DNA of 47,569 nt. Source: Schizochytrium sp. CCTCC M209059. Taxonomy: Eukaryota; Sar; Bigyra; Thraustochytrida; Thraustochytriidae. Below are positions 39,084 to 47,569 of this stretch, one piece after another. Numbering within the stretch: position 1 is the first letter of the stretch; the number at the start of each line of letters is the position of its first letter. The notes below the pieces were generated by a model. That model saw only the letters and a list, made by a program, of their open reading frames with translations, was not told where the DNA came from and searched no databases. Where the stretch lies: positions 38,265 to 85,833 of the forward strand of contig KN805466.1 in the NCBI GenBank assembly GCA_000818945.1. Reading direction: 5' to 3'. A program made the position numbers and the translations under genes.

Positions 39084-40051
39084 TCATGACACGTTGGCGA
39101 TGAGACGCTCGATTCCACGTCTCGCTGCTCGCAGCTCGCTGTTTTAACGCGTCCTTGCGCGCGTTGCGTCCTTGCGCGCGTTGCGTCCGGCTGCGATCAC
39201 CCCCTTTCCCCGCTAACTCTCTTTTCTTTTCTCGCTCCAGTCACGTTCAACAATGCAGAGCTTTGCCCAAGTAGCCGTTGAGCCTCTTTTTTTTTTTCTT
39301 TTTTTTTTCGAGCAACACGAATGCTGTCTTTTCGGTGCAGAGTACGGTCAAGGCCGGTCTCGAATGCTGAATACAGTCCGTGAAGTCGCAGCGCAAGCAT
39401 TCGTGCAAGCAAGCATCATGCATACATCAGCCAGCAAGCACATGCAGGCGAGCAAGCAATTGAAAGCAAGGAAACAACAAAGCAAGCAGGCAGCCTGGCT
39501 GCCATTTCACGCACGATTGCCCTCGCTCACAACTCCGTGGGACTACCGTCGTATCAGCAGCCCAGATCCACCTGCCACTGCATTGCCGGCAAAGCAGAGA
39601 CCGTCCGTGCGCCGCAGCCAGCAGCAGTCAGCTGCAGTCGCAGGCAGGCAATCCATGCTACCGCGTCTCCAAAGCCAGGGACAGCGCGCGGAGGGACGCC
39701 CGGGGCCCGTCCCCCTGTGCGCAAGGGGAGGCGTAGGAGGTCCTAGGCGGCGGCCAGCGCGTCCCAGCGCGGGGCTCGTAGGGCGCGGCTAGGGGAAACA
39801 CTAGGCGCGGGGCGCGGAAATGGACGCCCCGCGGGAGCTGGGCGCCGAGCAGAACTACATAAAACGCAAGCGAGGACCAGAACAAGTTGCAGGCGAGGAG
39901 CGGCAGCGCGGAGACCGGGACGGCCGAGCTCGCGGGCCGAGCACGGGCGTTTCGGCGGGCGGGGCGGCGACGGAGGTGGCCGTGGCGAGGCGAGGCTGGC
40001 AGGCAGGCAGGCAGGTCGCGGCGGCGCCTCCTTGGCTTGGAGGGTCGGGAG
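39084..40051. other. Divergent spacer between RCC1-like and bHLH genes
   Basis: It holds a 17-bp direct repeat (GCGTCCTTGCGCGCGTT at 39149-39165 and 39166-39182) near the RCC1-like start. A splice-acceptor-like CTAAC...TCCAG ends at 39240. There are also T runs near 39285-39309 and AAGC/CAGC-type repeats. The frame before the bHLH ATG is open but low in complexity. Confidence 0.5.
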
Positions 40052-40618
40052 ATGATGCCGGGACAAGGCCAATACCCAGTCTACGCCCACCCGGGGAGCA
40101 TGCCGCAGCAACAGCAGAGGACCGCGCCGCCGGCGAAGAAGCGCGACTCGAAGAGGCGAGAGCGCAAGTACGAGCGCGAGAAGCGACGACGGGACGTCGT
40201 CGCGCAGCAGTTCACAGAAATATGCTCGCTCCTCGGCATCGAGGTCGGGGCCGCTGACCGTACATATGTCTTGAACGAGCTCCTGCTCGCGCTCAAGAAG
40301 AAGAACGCCGCCCAGGCCGCCGCGTTGCCGCAGCAAATGCTCAAGGACATGGATATTAATCGTGACACCTACGCGGCAGATCCCAGCGTCTATCCGGATC
40401 ACGGCACGCCGCCCCAGCGCAGACGGGCCTCGAGTATTGGAGCACTCGCGGCAGCATCAGGTTCGCCGGCAATCATAAGTCCGCTTCGGCACGAGAGCCC
40501 CATAGTACTTCCCGAAGGCCTCAGCTCCGACACAACGCAGTTCACGGACCATCTCGATTACCTCGAGGAACAGCTCGGTTTGGGTATGAGCGATCAGGTC
40601 TTTGACGAACTCAACTAA
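40052..40618 (+). CDS. bHLH-type transcription factor-like protein
   Basis: The protein has 188 residues starting MMPGQGQYPVY. After a Gln/Pro-rich leader, residues 29-47 are strongly basic (KKRDSKRRERKYEREKRRR) with the E-x-x-RR arrangement used by bHLH proteins to read E-box DNA. Helix 1 (about 46-62, DVVAQQFTEICSLLG), a short loop and helix 2 (about 68-84, ADRTYVLNELLLALKKK) complete the domain. The remainder is Ser/Pro-rich and ends in an acidic DHLDYLEEQLGLGMSDQVFDEL, possibly an activation or dimer segment. The helices fit bHLH better than bZIP, because there is no heptad Leu zipper. Target genes are unknown. The second ATG, three bases later, is equally possible. Confidence 0.72.
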   Translation: MMPGQGQYPVYAHPGSMPQQQQRTAPPAKKRDSKRRERKYEREKRRRDVVAQQFTEICSLLGIEVGAADRTYVLNELLLALKKKNAAQAAALPQQMLKDMDINRDTYAADPSVYPDHGTPPQRRRASSIGALAAASGSPAIISPLRHESPIVLPEGLSSDTTQFTDHLDYLEEQLGLGMSDQVFDELN

Positions 40619-41235
40619 AGAAGCGATTGTCGTGGGGAACCAAAGTTAAACTTTTGTTTGCTTTCGGACAGACAGATTGACGAACGGACTCTTGTGCAAA
40701 ATATAGATATAGTACAATCACCATGAAGTGACACCGAACTGATTGATTTCTTTCTTCTCTTAATCAGCTTGATGCCTTCCTTTTTGAAAATCAAATCAAA
40801 TCAAATCAATCTCCGAAAGAAAATGTTGAAAAAAAAAGAAGAAAAAAAGATGATTCTTGTAGCGTGCAACATCGTGTGCTAATGGACACACATTTCTCGA
40901 AGCGTTTTGTAAATTGTAAACCTTCGCGGGGTGCGCGATTGAGGTTTTGGTCGTCATGGGACGGGAACACATTTACGTTCACAAAAACAAAGACAAAAGC
41001 TGAGCCTATCGCTCTTGCTGATTTCACCTCCAAGGAGAGGGGCCTATCTACCTACCTACCTACCTACCTTTTTACCTACCAGCTTGACTAAGAAGCTTCA
41101 TGAAGATGGCCAGCTTCGCCACAACGATTTTGTCACGTGATAATAGAGTTCCTGTGGCTCGGACCCTCTTTTCTACTCACTCACGAACATGCATCGATCG
41201 CAAATACGATTCCTAGCTTGTCTCAACTATCGAAT
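40619..41235. other. Convergent 3' spacer between bHLH and MsrB genes
   Basis: It carries repeated CAAAT near 40787-40807 and a (TACC)n run near 41051-41082. If the MsrB is a selenoprotein, its SECIS element should lie here on the - strand. I looked for the ATGA...AA...GA core by eye and could not find a convincing fold. Confidence 0.45.
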
Positions 41236-41847
41236 TTACTGCTCTGTCGCGCGGTGTCGCAGCGACAGAGAGAGTACTCAGTGTCGCCATTGCGCATCCG
41301 GGTGAAGATCGCCCTTTTGCTTTCCATCTTCAAAGGCATGACCGAGAAAAAGCTCACAGCCACCACAATACACCTCAAACACGGCGCATGTATATCCATT
41401 GTAGCCCTCAACCTTGACGCGAACCAACGCGTCGGCATGGGCCTCTCTGCGAAATGACGGCCAGACACACGGCCCGCGAAACTTGTCTTTTGACGAGTAC
41501 AATGCGGCATCGCACCGCGCGCAAGTGTAAGTGCCCGACGCCCAAAAGTCCCTGTACCCCTCATGCGAGACGACATCGGAGACGAGCTCCATGTCGTCTT
41601 CCACGCGCTTCGTCAGCGGGCGAGCGCTGATACCAAAGTACACCTCTCGGTTCTCCAGCGTCACCTCCTCGTACAGCGCGTGTCGCCTCCACGCGGGCTC
41701 CACGAGCGCGAGACTCGCCGCCGGCCCTGACTTGGAGCTCGCGGTCCCTGCCGCCGTCACCGCCGCCCCAATCCTGGCGCGTTTCACAGGCCCGCCTCCG
41801 TCGTCTTCGGGCTCGGCCGCCTGCGCTCGCCGCCGCGCGGGCGCCAT
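41236..41847 (-). CDS. MSRB: Peptide-methionine (R)-S-oxide reductase MsrB, probable selenoprotein
   Basis: The protein has 203 residues if the in-frame TGA is read as selenocysteine (position 190), and 189 if it is a stop. A basic/Ala-rich N terminus is followed by the SelR domain from about 85. Two zinc-binding pairs are C109-x-x-C112 (YTCARC) and C161-x-x-C164 (YCGGC). PSFRREAHAD and GHAFEDG are family landmarks. After QWRH the frame meets TGA and continues VLSLSLRHRATEQ to a TAA. In MsrB1 selenoproteins the equivalent is RF-Sec-IFSSSLKF, so the TGA sits exactly on the catalytic residue and the last strand follows it. The enzyme reduces methionine-R-sulfoxide in proteins. It is divergent from the TTL-like gene. 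No SECIS was confirmed. Confidence 0.8.
41278..41280 (-). other. In-frame TGA, candidate selenocysteine codon
   Basis: On the - strand the codons read CGA CAC TGA GTA CTC TCT. The TGA replaces the catalytic Cys/Sec codon of MsrB, with a conserved-looking strand after it and a TAA stop at 41236-41238. Confidence 0.7.
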
Positions 41848-42153
41848 CGCGCCCCGGCGCTCCGGCCTGGCCGCGTCTGCGCACGCGCCTCGTCGAGGCG
41901 GGATGGTCTCGGGTCTGGCTGGTCCTGCTGCTCCGATCTGACCTCGTGGACGAGTGAGCGATCATAAGCGATCATAAGCGATCATAAGCGATCATAAGCC
42001 ATCATAAGCGATCATAAACGATCATAAGCGACCCCAGCAGGCAAGCAGGCAAGGCAAGCAAGCAGCTCGAGCAGCTTGAGCAGACCCGGTCGGCTCGGAG
42101 CGAACGCGCTCCGCCTCGGCGCGGCTCGGCGCGCGCGGCCCGGAGGCGCCAGC
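41848..42153. promoter_or_regulatory. Divergent promoter with a CGATCATAAG array
   Basis: Only about 306 bases separate the MsrB and TTL-like start codons, so both promoters must lie here. The centre is the 10-bp array at 41959-42028, followed on the right by GC-rich AGGCAAGCAAGC sequence. Confidence 0.5.
41959..42028. repeat. CGATCATAAG decamer, seven copies
   Basis: Seven contiguous decamers, five perfect and two with one change (CCATCATAAG, CGATCATAAA). The 10-bp period places each copy on the same face of the helix. It sits between two divergent start codons. Confidence 0.92.
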
Positions 42154-42337
42154 ATGCGGCCCCGAGGCGGCCTCGCTGCCGTCGCCGCGGCCGCACGCAG
42201 GCGGCAGGCCGAACGTCGCGCCGAGCTCGAGCGTGGCCACGACAACCAGAACAACAGCGACGTCAACAAGAACAACCGCGCTCAGCAGGGCGGCGGCGGC
42301 GGCGGCAACGATGACGAGGAGAGCAGCAGCGATAGCG

Positions 42338-42381
<44 letters not shown>

Positions 42382-45300
42382 GCTGCCGGCGTGAAAGCGG
42401 TCGAGGAGGGCCGTGGCGTGCGGCAAGGCGCCGCAGAGAGCAGCAGTAGCAGCGGCGAAAGCAGTAGCGGCACCGACGACGACGACGACGACGACGAGGT
42501 GGATCCGGAGACGGGCCGCGCAGCGCCCCGAGGTCTCGCGCGAAGGAGACCTCGCGCCATAAAGCAAGTCGCAAACGCAAAAGAGCCAAGCGAGTCAAAC
42601 GATACGCCACGCGACAAAAAGGGAAAAGAACTGAATGCATCCACCAGCATGGTTGAAAAGCTGCAGCGCCAGGCAACCGACTTTCTTCAAGATATCACTG
42701 CGTTTGTACAGGAAGCGCTCCGCGGACGCTCGAAGACATCGAAAAAGAAACGAGCCAAACTCGTGCGCCGCAGCCTCGCTGCCGCCGCAGGCTTGATCCT
42801 GATTCTCGGCATTGCACAATTGGTTTTTTACGCTCATTTCCTCATGCAAGACAGCGATGATTCTGATACAGAGCTCAGCCCGCCCGAGCGTCTTTACAAA
42901 CGCCTCAACGTGAACTATGGCCCTGCTTCCTGGGCTCTGCGTCCTGATCGCGAGCGTCGTCGCATGTCTGCGAAAGAGTCGACAGCCTCGCTCGAGAGGT
43001 TTGGCGTCACAGCAAGCACTCCGGAAAAGGACAAGTCCAAGCTGCGAATTGCGCGGCAAATCACCAACCCTGAGATTAACCAAAAGGCCAACAAACGCAC
43101 GTTTGGCTGCCTCCGCGACGAGTGCCGCGGACTGGCGCTGGAGGATCTAACGAACCGCAGGTGGAAGATGATGTACAAGAATGCCAAGGTCGTCGGACCC
43201 AACAACGGGACATTTTTCCGAGACAATCTAAATGTCCGACTCACGTGGCTTGAGAGCGATACGACTGAGCTGACCAAGCTCAAAAAGGAACGCCCCGAGA
43301 CTTTTGAGCAAGCGTACACACACCAAGTTGGCAAAACGTACCTGAGTGTGCTCGACGGCGCCGACGCCATCGGAGGTAACAAAGGCCAGCAGCTTCGCGG
43401 CAAACAGTCATTTGTGCGGCGACGCGGTCTCACAAAGGACATTCCTGGTCTCCCCAAGTCCAGCAATGGCCTCGACGAGAACGACCAAGACGATGAAGAG
43501 GATGAAGACGACGATGATGACAACGAGAGTGGCGACAAGAGCAAAAGTAAACGGCGGCGGCGGAAACGCAGGCGCAAAGCGGCCGCTGAGTCCATTCGCA
43601 TCGATGGTCTGCCCAAGTACGAGTGTTCGTACAATGACCTTGCGCTGCAGCCCGCGCAGTATCGCTTGTACTTTAAGGAGGAGTGCGAGGCCTTTTTGCG
43701 CAACGAGGGCAACGGCAAATCTTTTCTTTTGAAGCCCGAGACCGGCTCACAGGGCAAAGGCATTACATTTCACCCAGGCGTGAATTCCATCAAGAAAAAG
43801 GCAGCGTCATTCTTTCCCTGCAAACACAATCCTTCAATGTCAGCCTTGGAGCGTGTTCTTGTGCAAGAGTACATTGCCAAGCCACTGCTCTTGGAAAAGT
43901 GCAAATTCGATCTGCGCGTATACATGTTGATTGCCAGTTCAGACCCGTGGATGGTGTTTTACCATGAAGGGTATCTGCGGCGGTCTCTCTTTGAGTACAG
44001 CGCCTCGTCCAAGAATCGCGCCGTCTACCTGACCAATACGCACTACCAGAGTCTTAAGCCCGGTTTCAAGCTGAGCGAGCACATTTGGACCTTTGAGGAT
44101 ATGCAATCGTACCTGACGTCAAACGCGCGCGCCGGGGCGCACTATGTGGACAGTGTGCTCGACCCCTACATTAAGCGCGCCGCCAATTTCGTCTTTCAGA
44201 GCGCTCGGCACAAGCTGCAGCGGCGCAAGGGATCCTTTCACATTTTCGGTCTCGACTTTATGATTGATGACAACTTCAAGGTGCACTTTATCGAGGCTAA
44301 CGGGTACCCCGGATACACCTGGAGCATCAACTTTGATACACGCGGATTTGTTGCCGAGCAATTTGATCTCGTTCTCGAGTTGCACGAGCACCCTACTGTA
44401 TTTGAGAAAATGCGTGCCGGCGACCGCTATGGGCAGTTCGAGCTCATCTTTAGCGAGCTCGAGGAGGCCGAGTCGCAGCGCTTGTATGACCCATGCTATG
44501 AGTTCTTTAACAACGAGCAGGCGGCCAAGGTGGTCGGTCCAGCCATGAAGCGGTTCTCGAGCTACACAGGTTTTGCGGCCAGCAAGGCGCTCTTGGGCGG
44601 AGGGGCGGCCGCAGATCTGTCGTGTCAGTCAAAAAAGTGTAAAGCAAAGCGCAAGGAGGCGCGCAAGGAGGCGGCGCGCGCCCGCCATGCCGCAGAACGT
44701 TTGTTCGAAGGCTTCATTGATGACGTCGCGGGCGCCGAGCTCATCGGCGGTCTCAAGACAGACCAGGTGTCGACACTGGCCCGATTTTCGCGGCTCAATG
44801 GCTGCTCGCTCAACAAAATGTTCCTCATGCCAGCAACCTATCGTATGTACATGAATGACGAATGCGCCAATGTGGCAAAGTACCGCACGGCCTCGGCCTG
44901 GGTTGCCAAGCCCATGGATGGCGCACATGCCGGTGGGTTTGAGTACTTTTCCCACCAAAACGGTCTTGGGCAACGTTTTCGCGGCTGCATGGGCGGCGTA
45001 GAAAAGAACAAGCTCAAGTACACGGACCCTGCTGACGCCAAGAATCATCTCAAGGCCGCAATGCAAGCGCCGCGTGACCTCCAGTACGTTGTGCAAAAGT
45101 ACGTGGGCAACCGTCTTCTCGTCCGCAAGCGTGCCTGGGATATCCGTGCGTACATGCTGATTGCGTGCACCGAGCCGTTCTTCGTTTTTTACCGCGATGG
45201 CTTTGTCCGCACGACCGAGCTTCGCGGCGGCGACGATGACGACGATGACGACGCGCGGCGAAGCTTTTTCCTCGGCAAGACGGAGCTTAGTTTCGAGAAC

Positions 45301-46080
45301 TTTCAGATTCTCTTGTCACAGGAGGCCAAGGCTGGCGATCTTTTCATGAGTTCTGCTTTTGAAACGTACGCCAAACAGGTGATGCGCCTGCTCTTTCACG
45401 CTGTGCGGCCCTCGCTTCAGCGTCGGACCAAGTCTTATCAGCTTCTCGAGCTCACCTTTGCGCTCGATGATACCTACACATTCTGGTACTTGGGCGCGAA
45501 CAACAGTCCGCAACTCTCGCGATCGCCCAGGATTGTCGAAAATGTGATTCAGCCCATGCAAGATGAACTCAAGTCTGTGGTGCTCGAAACGTCGGATAGC
45601 CCCGAGGCGCTGGCAGGCATGCGCTACGGTGACCGCTACGGAGACTGGCGCTTGGTGTATAGCGAATACGAGGATTACATGCGCAACACCACGTACAATC
45701 CGTGTCACGAGTTTCGCAGCAAGTGGTCGCTCGCCAAGTCTGCTGTGCTCGCAACGGCCAAGGTGCACGACTACAAAACTCGCGTGGAGAGCGCAAACCA
45801 GCGCGAGCTTGGAAAGTACACGCGCTTAGCTTGGCAAAAGTGCCGCGTTAAGGGCAAGGTTGAGACTTGCACGCAGTCCGAGTATGTGCGGCGCGTCCTC
45901 CGTGAGCGATATGAGATTTTTCTCGACAAGTCGTCGGTGGCAATGAACACGAACAAAGACGAGGAGGCCGAGGTCCAACGCAAGCGCGAAGAACTCATTA
46001 ATGCATACATTGAGGAGCGCATCAATCAATTTGCTGGCGTTGTCAAGGAGCCCGCGTCTAGCGCTGCTGACGAGGGTTGA
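42154..46080 (+). CDS. Membrane-anchored protein with two tandem TTL (tubulin-ligase-like) domains
   Basis: The protein has 1308 residues. An acidic/poly-Ser N terminus (to about 190) and basic KKKRAKLVRR precede one hydrophobic segment at about 207-232, giving a type II (N-cytosolic) or reverse single-pass topology. A first TTL/ATP-grasp domain (about 488-735) has the LKPETGSQGKG nucleotide loop, KFDLRVYML (Asp586, Arg588) and FIEANGYPGY (Glu714, Asn716). A second (about 880-1145) repeats the pattern: WVAKPMDGAHAGG, WDIRAYML (Asp996, Arg998) and then YLGANNSPQ, where the metal-binding Glu is Gly1114. TTL-family enzymes ligate amino acids to tubulin tails in the cytosol. A membrane anchor and a degenerate second domain are atypical. 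The start is the first ATG (MRPRGGLAAV). Confidence 0.85.
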
Positions 46081-46466
46081 CGTTGCGGGAAAATGATACG
46101 CTCGATGGGTGGATGAATGAATGGAGAGATGGATAAATTGACCAGCCCAGGTTATAGGTTCAAAAAAGTCAATGATTTTGTTTCTCTGGATGGCTGTGGA
46201 ACACTCATGGCATGCGCTTTGTTTTCCGTTGGTTTCTTTTGGTTTTATTGAAGCTGTTCGGGAGGCCTTCTGCTACATGATGATACGATAATGATGCAAG
46301 AGTGCAAGCGCTAAGCGCACCCTTTGGTCACTTTACGGAACAGAGAAACAATTCGATTATTAAAGCTTGGCAGTCTGCTTGCCAGTGGCTGACAATGGAA
46401 AAAGCACATATAGTTTTCGCTTATACTTTGATTGCATTCATTCGATGTCGATAGTCGTGATTTAAA
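46081..46466. other. Convergent 3' spacer
   Basis: AT-rich 3'-flank sequence between the TTL-like gene and the repeat-motif gene, with GGTTTTATTGAAG near 46243. No gene is seen. Confidence 0.5.
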
Positions 46467-47459
46467 TTACATGACGCCGAGAGCGCGAAGGGAGCTGACG
46501 ATGCGAGAGTGCCAAGGCTGATCGCGCTCCGAAGAAGGCTCATTCACGTCGAGTGAACCGAGCACCTGGCGCTCCTTGCGCGAAAGCAGGTTGGTGTCCC
46601 CAAGCATGTGCAGCGTCTTGGGCCGCAAATTCTTGCGAACGTCTTTGGTGACGGCGCAGCGTGAAAGGGTCTCGAGTTGATCCTCACCAAAAAATCGCAG
46701 TGCCTTCTCCGGGATGGGTTGGCCCACGGCGGCCTGAGGCAGCTCGAGCTGCTCGTCACAAGGAAGGGCACGAAGGACTGCATCGAGTTTGCGCCGAGCT
46801 TCCTCGTCGCGCGCCACAGCTTGGCGCACGTTGTCTGCAACTTGCGCGCGCCGCTGCTTGGCATCCATCTCGGTTCCACAGCGCTGCTGTGCTTTGGGAC
46901 TCGCAAGCGTCGAATCTCCCAGAACGTGAATGACCTTGGGATGTTGCGCAGCAAGTTGTCGCTCCGCAGGTGTGACAAGCTTGCACGAAGCTTGGGCCAA
47001 GTTCTCGTCACCCAAGATTCGCAGCGCCTTATCGCTGACGCGAAAGTCGGTGTTCGGAATGGCGAGCTGCGCCAAAGTGGGCCGGGCTCCTGCGACCTCA
47101 TCAAGCGCACGCTTCTGTTCGCGGATGCGACGGCGGCTTGTCTGGTCCATGGCGCGCTTCGTTTCTGGGGAAACCTCGTCATCCATGCCAAGCACACGTC
47201 GCGCCTTCTCGGGCACACGAGTCTTGTCCATTTCCGCGGTTCGCGAAGCCATCTCGGCCCTCTTCGGCGACATGGTGCTCATGATTACGTCGAGGAGCAC
47301 CATTTCTGCATTCACCACAAGGCTACCTTCCTTGCGCACGACGCTTTTCTTGCCACCTTGCTCGCCATCACCAAGGTCCTGGTTCTCCTTGTTGTTGTGG
47401 TTGTTGTTGTCATCATTGTCGTCGGGCCAGCGGCCATCGTCTTGCGGTTCCTGCGCCAT
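46467..47459 (-). CDS. Unknown protein with five K-x-L-x-x-L-G motifs
   Basis: The protein has 330 residues from MAQEPQDDGR. I do not recognise the family. An Asn/Asp-rich leader (about 12-30) is followed by a Lys/Arg/Glu-rich, largely helical body. A short motif recurs five times: PEKARRVLGMDDEV (83), SDKALRILGDENLA (142), HPKVIHVLGDSTLA (173), PEKALRFFGEDQLE (250) and RPKTLHMLGDTNLL (279). The consensus is x-K-x-L/I-x-x-L/F-G-D/E-x-x-L, often followed by SPK or SRK. Spacings of 59, 31, 77 and 29 residues are irregular, so these look like separate binding motifs rather than a solenoid. No membrane segment or catalytic motif is seen. The open frame extends a few codons upstream without an ATG. 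The last residues, SSLRALGVM, resemble a degenerate sixth copy. Confidence 0.72.
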   Translation of the reverse strand: MAQEPQDDGRWPDDNDDNNNHNNKENQDLGDGEQGGKKSVVRKEGSLVVNAEMVLLDVIMSTMSPKRAEMASRTAEMDKTRVPEKARRVLGMDDEVSPETKRAMDQTSRRRIREQKRALDEVAGARPTLAQLAIPNTDFRVSDKALRILGDENLAQASCKLVTPAERQLAAQHPKVIHVLGDSTLASPKAQQRCGTEMDAKQRRAQVADNVRQAVARDEEARRKLDAVLRALPCDEQLELPQAAVGQPIPEKALRFFGEDQLETLSRCAVTKDVRKNLRPKTLHMLGDTNLLSRKERQVLGSLDVNEPSSERDQPWHSRIVSSLRALGVM

Positions 47460-47508
47460 CTTCTCTTTCACGCGCTTCGGGTCTGCGCTTGCCGCGAGCG
47501 CCCGCCGT

Positions 47509-47567
<59 letters not shown>

Positions 47568-47569
47568 CC
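47509..47569. repeat. (CTGC)n microsatellite at the window end
   Basis: About 15 perfect CTGC units running off the end of the window, about 50 bases upstream of the last gene's start codon. Its full length cannot be seen. Confidence 0.92.

Noticed and set aside
40900..41235. ATGA and GTGA words downstream of MsrB as possible SECIS cores
   Set aside because: None could be folded by hand into a SECIS with a helix of about 12 bp, an AA apical loop and a paired GA; left to a dedicated search.
1..47569. Search for tRNA, 5S/18S/28S rRNA, CRISPR arrays and transposase or reverse-transcriptase genes
   Set aside because: No A/B-box pair, rRNA core, regularly spaced palindromic repeat array with spacers, or mobile-element protein was seen by eye.

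Overview
This is a GC-rich nuclear segment from a protist-like eukaryote. The evidence is CCT1, a kinesin-8, cytoplasmic poly(A)-binding protein, NOP58, a mitochondrial uL23, a tubulin-ligase-like protein, long UTR-like spacers full of microsatellites, and one clear GT-AG intron. I found 18 protein-coding genes. Nearly all are single-exon, most spacers are 0.3-3.6 kb, and gene bodies are far less repetitive than spacers. Sparse introns, a secreted sulfatase, an apparent selenoprotein and microtubule genes would fit a labyrinthulomycete or other stramenopile, but that placement is inference. No rRNA, tRNA, CRISPR array or recognisable transposon was seen.

Layout. 1-3765 has no convincing gene but several satellites, including an eight-copy 20-bp array. 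3766-12855 holds a kinesin-8 (+), a 7TM receptor-like protein (-), an acidic helical protein of unknown function (+) and a flavin amine oxidase (+). 12927-20056 holds an unknown coiled-coil protein (-), a secreted, probably GPI-anchored 2OG-Fe(II) oxygenase-like protein (+) and CCT1 (-). After a 3.6-kb spacer come an iduronate-sulfatase-like enzyme (+), PABP (-), NOP58 (+), a Yip1-type membrane protein (-) and mitochondrial uL23 (+, two exons). 35999-47459 holds a capping-triphosphatase-like pseudophosphatase with a WW domain (-), a seven-repeat RCC1 protein (-), a bHLH protein (+), a probable selenoprotein MsrB (-), a membrane-anchored tandem TTL protein (+) and an unknown protein with a repeated K-x-L-x-x-L-G motif (-).

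The genes form no operon or pathway cluster; they are mostly housekeeping genes in alternating orientation. Loose themes are RNA biology (PABP, NOP58, the capping-like protein, uL23m) and microtubules (kinesin-8, CCT1 as tubulin chaperonin, the TTL-like protein).

The most interesting items are: (1) a capping-enzyme triphosphatase fold whose catalytic Cys is Ser, fused to a WW domain; (2) an MsrB whose reading frame meets TGA exactly where the catalytic Cys/Sec belongs, followed by the expected C-terminal strand; (3) a single-pass membrane protein with two TTL domains, the second lacking a metal-binding Glu; (4) an unknown K-x-L-x-x-L-G repeat protein; (5) promoter-proximal arrays with 5-, 10- or 20-bp periods and a recurrent AGGCCTAG palindrome. 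Start codons were taken as the first in-frame ATG consistent with the protein family; upstream introns cannot be excluded.
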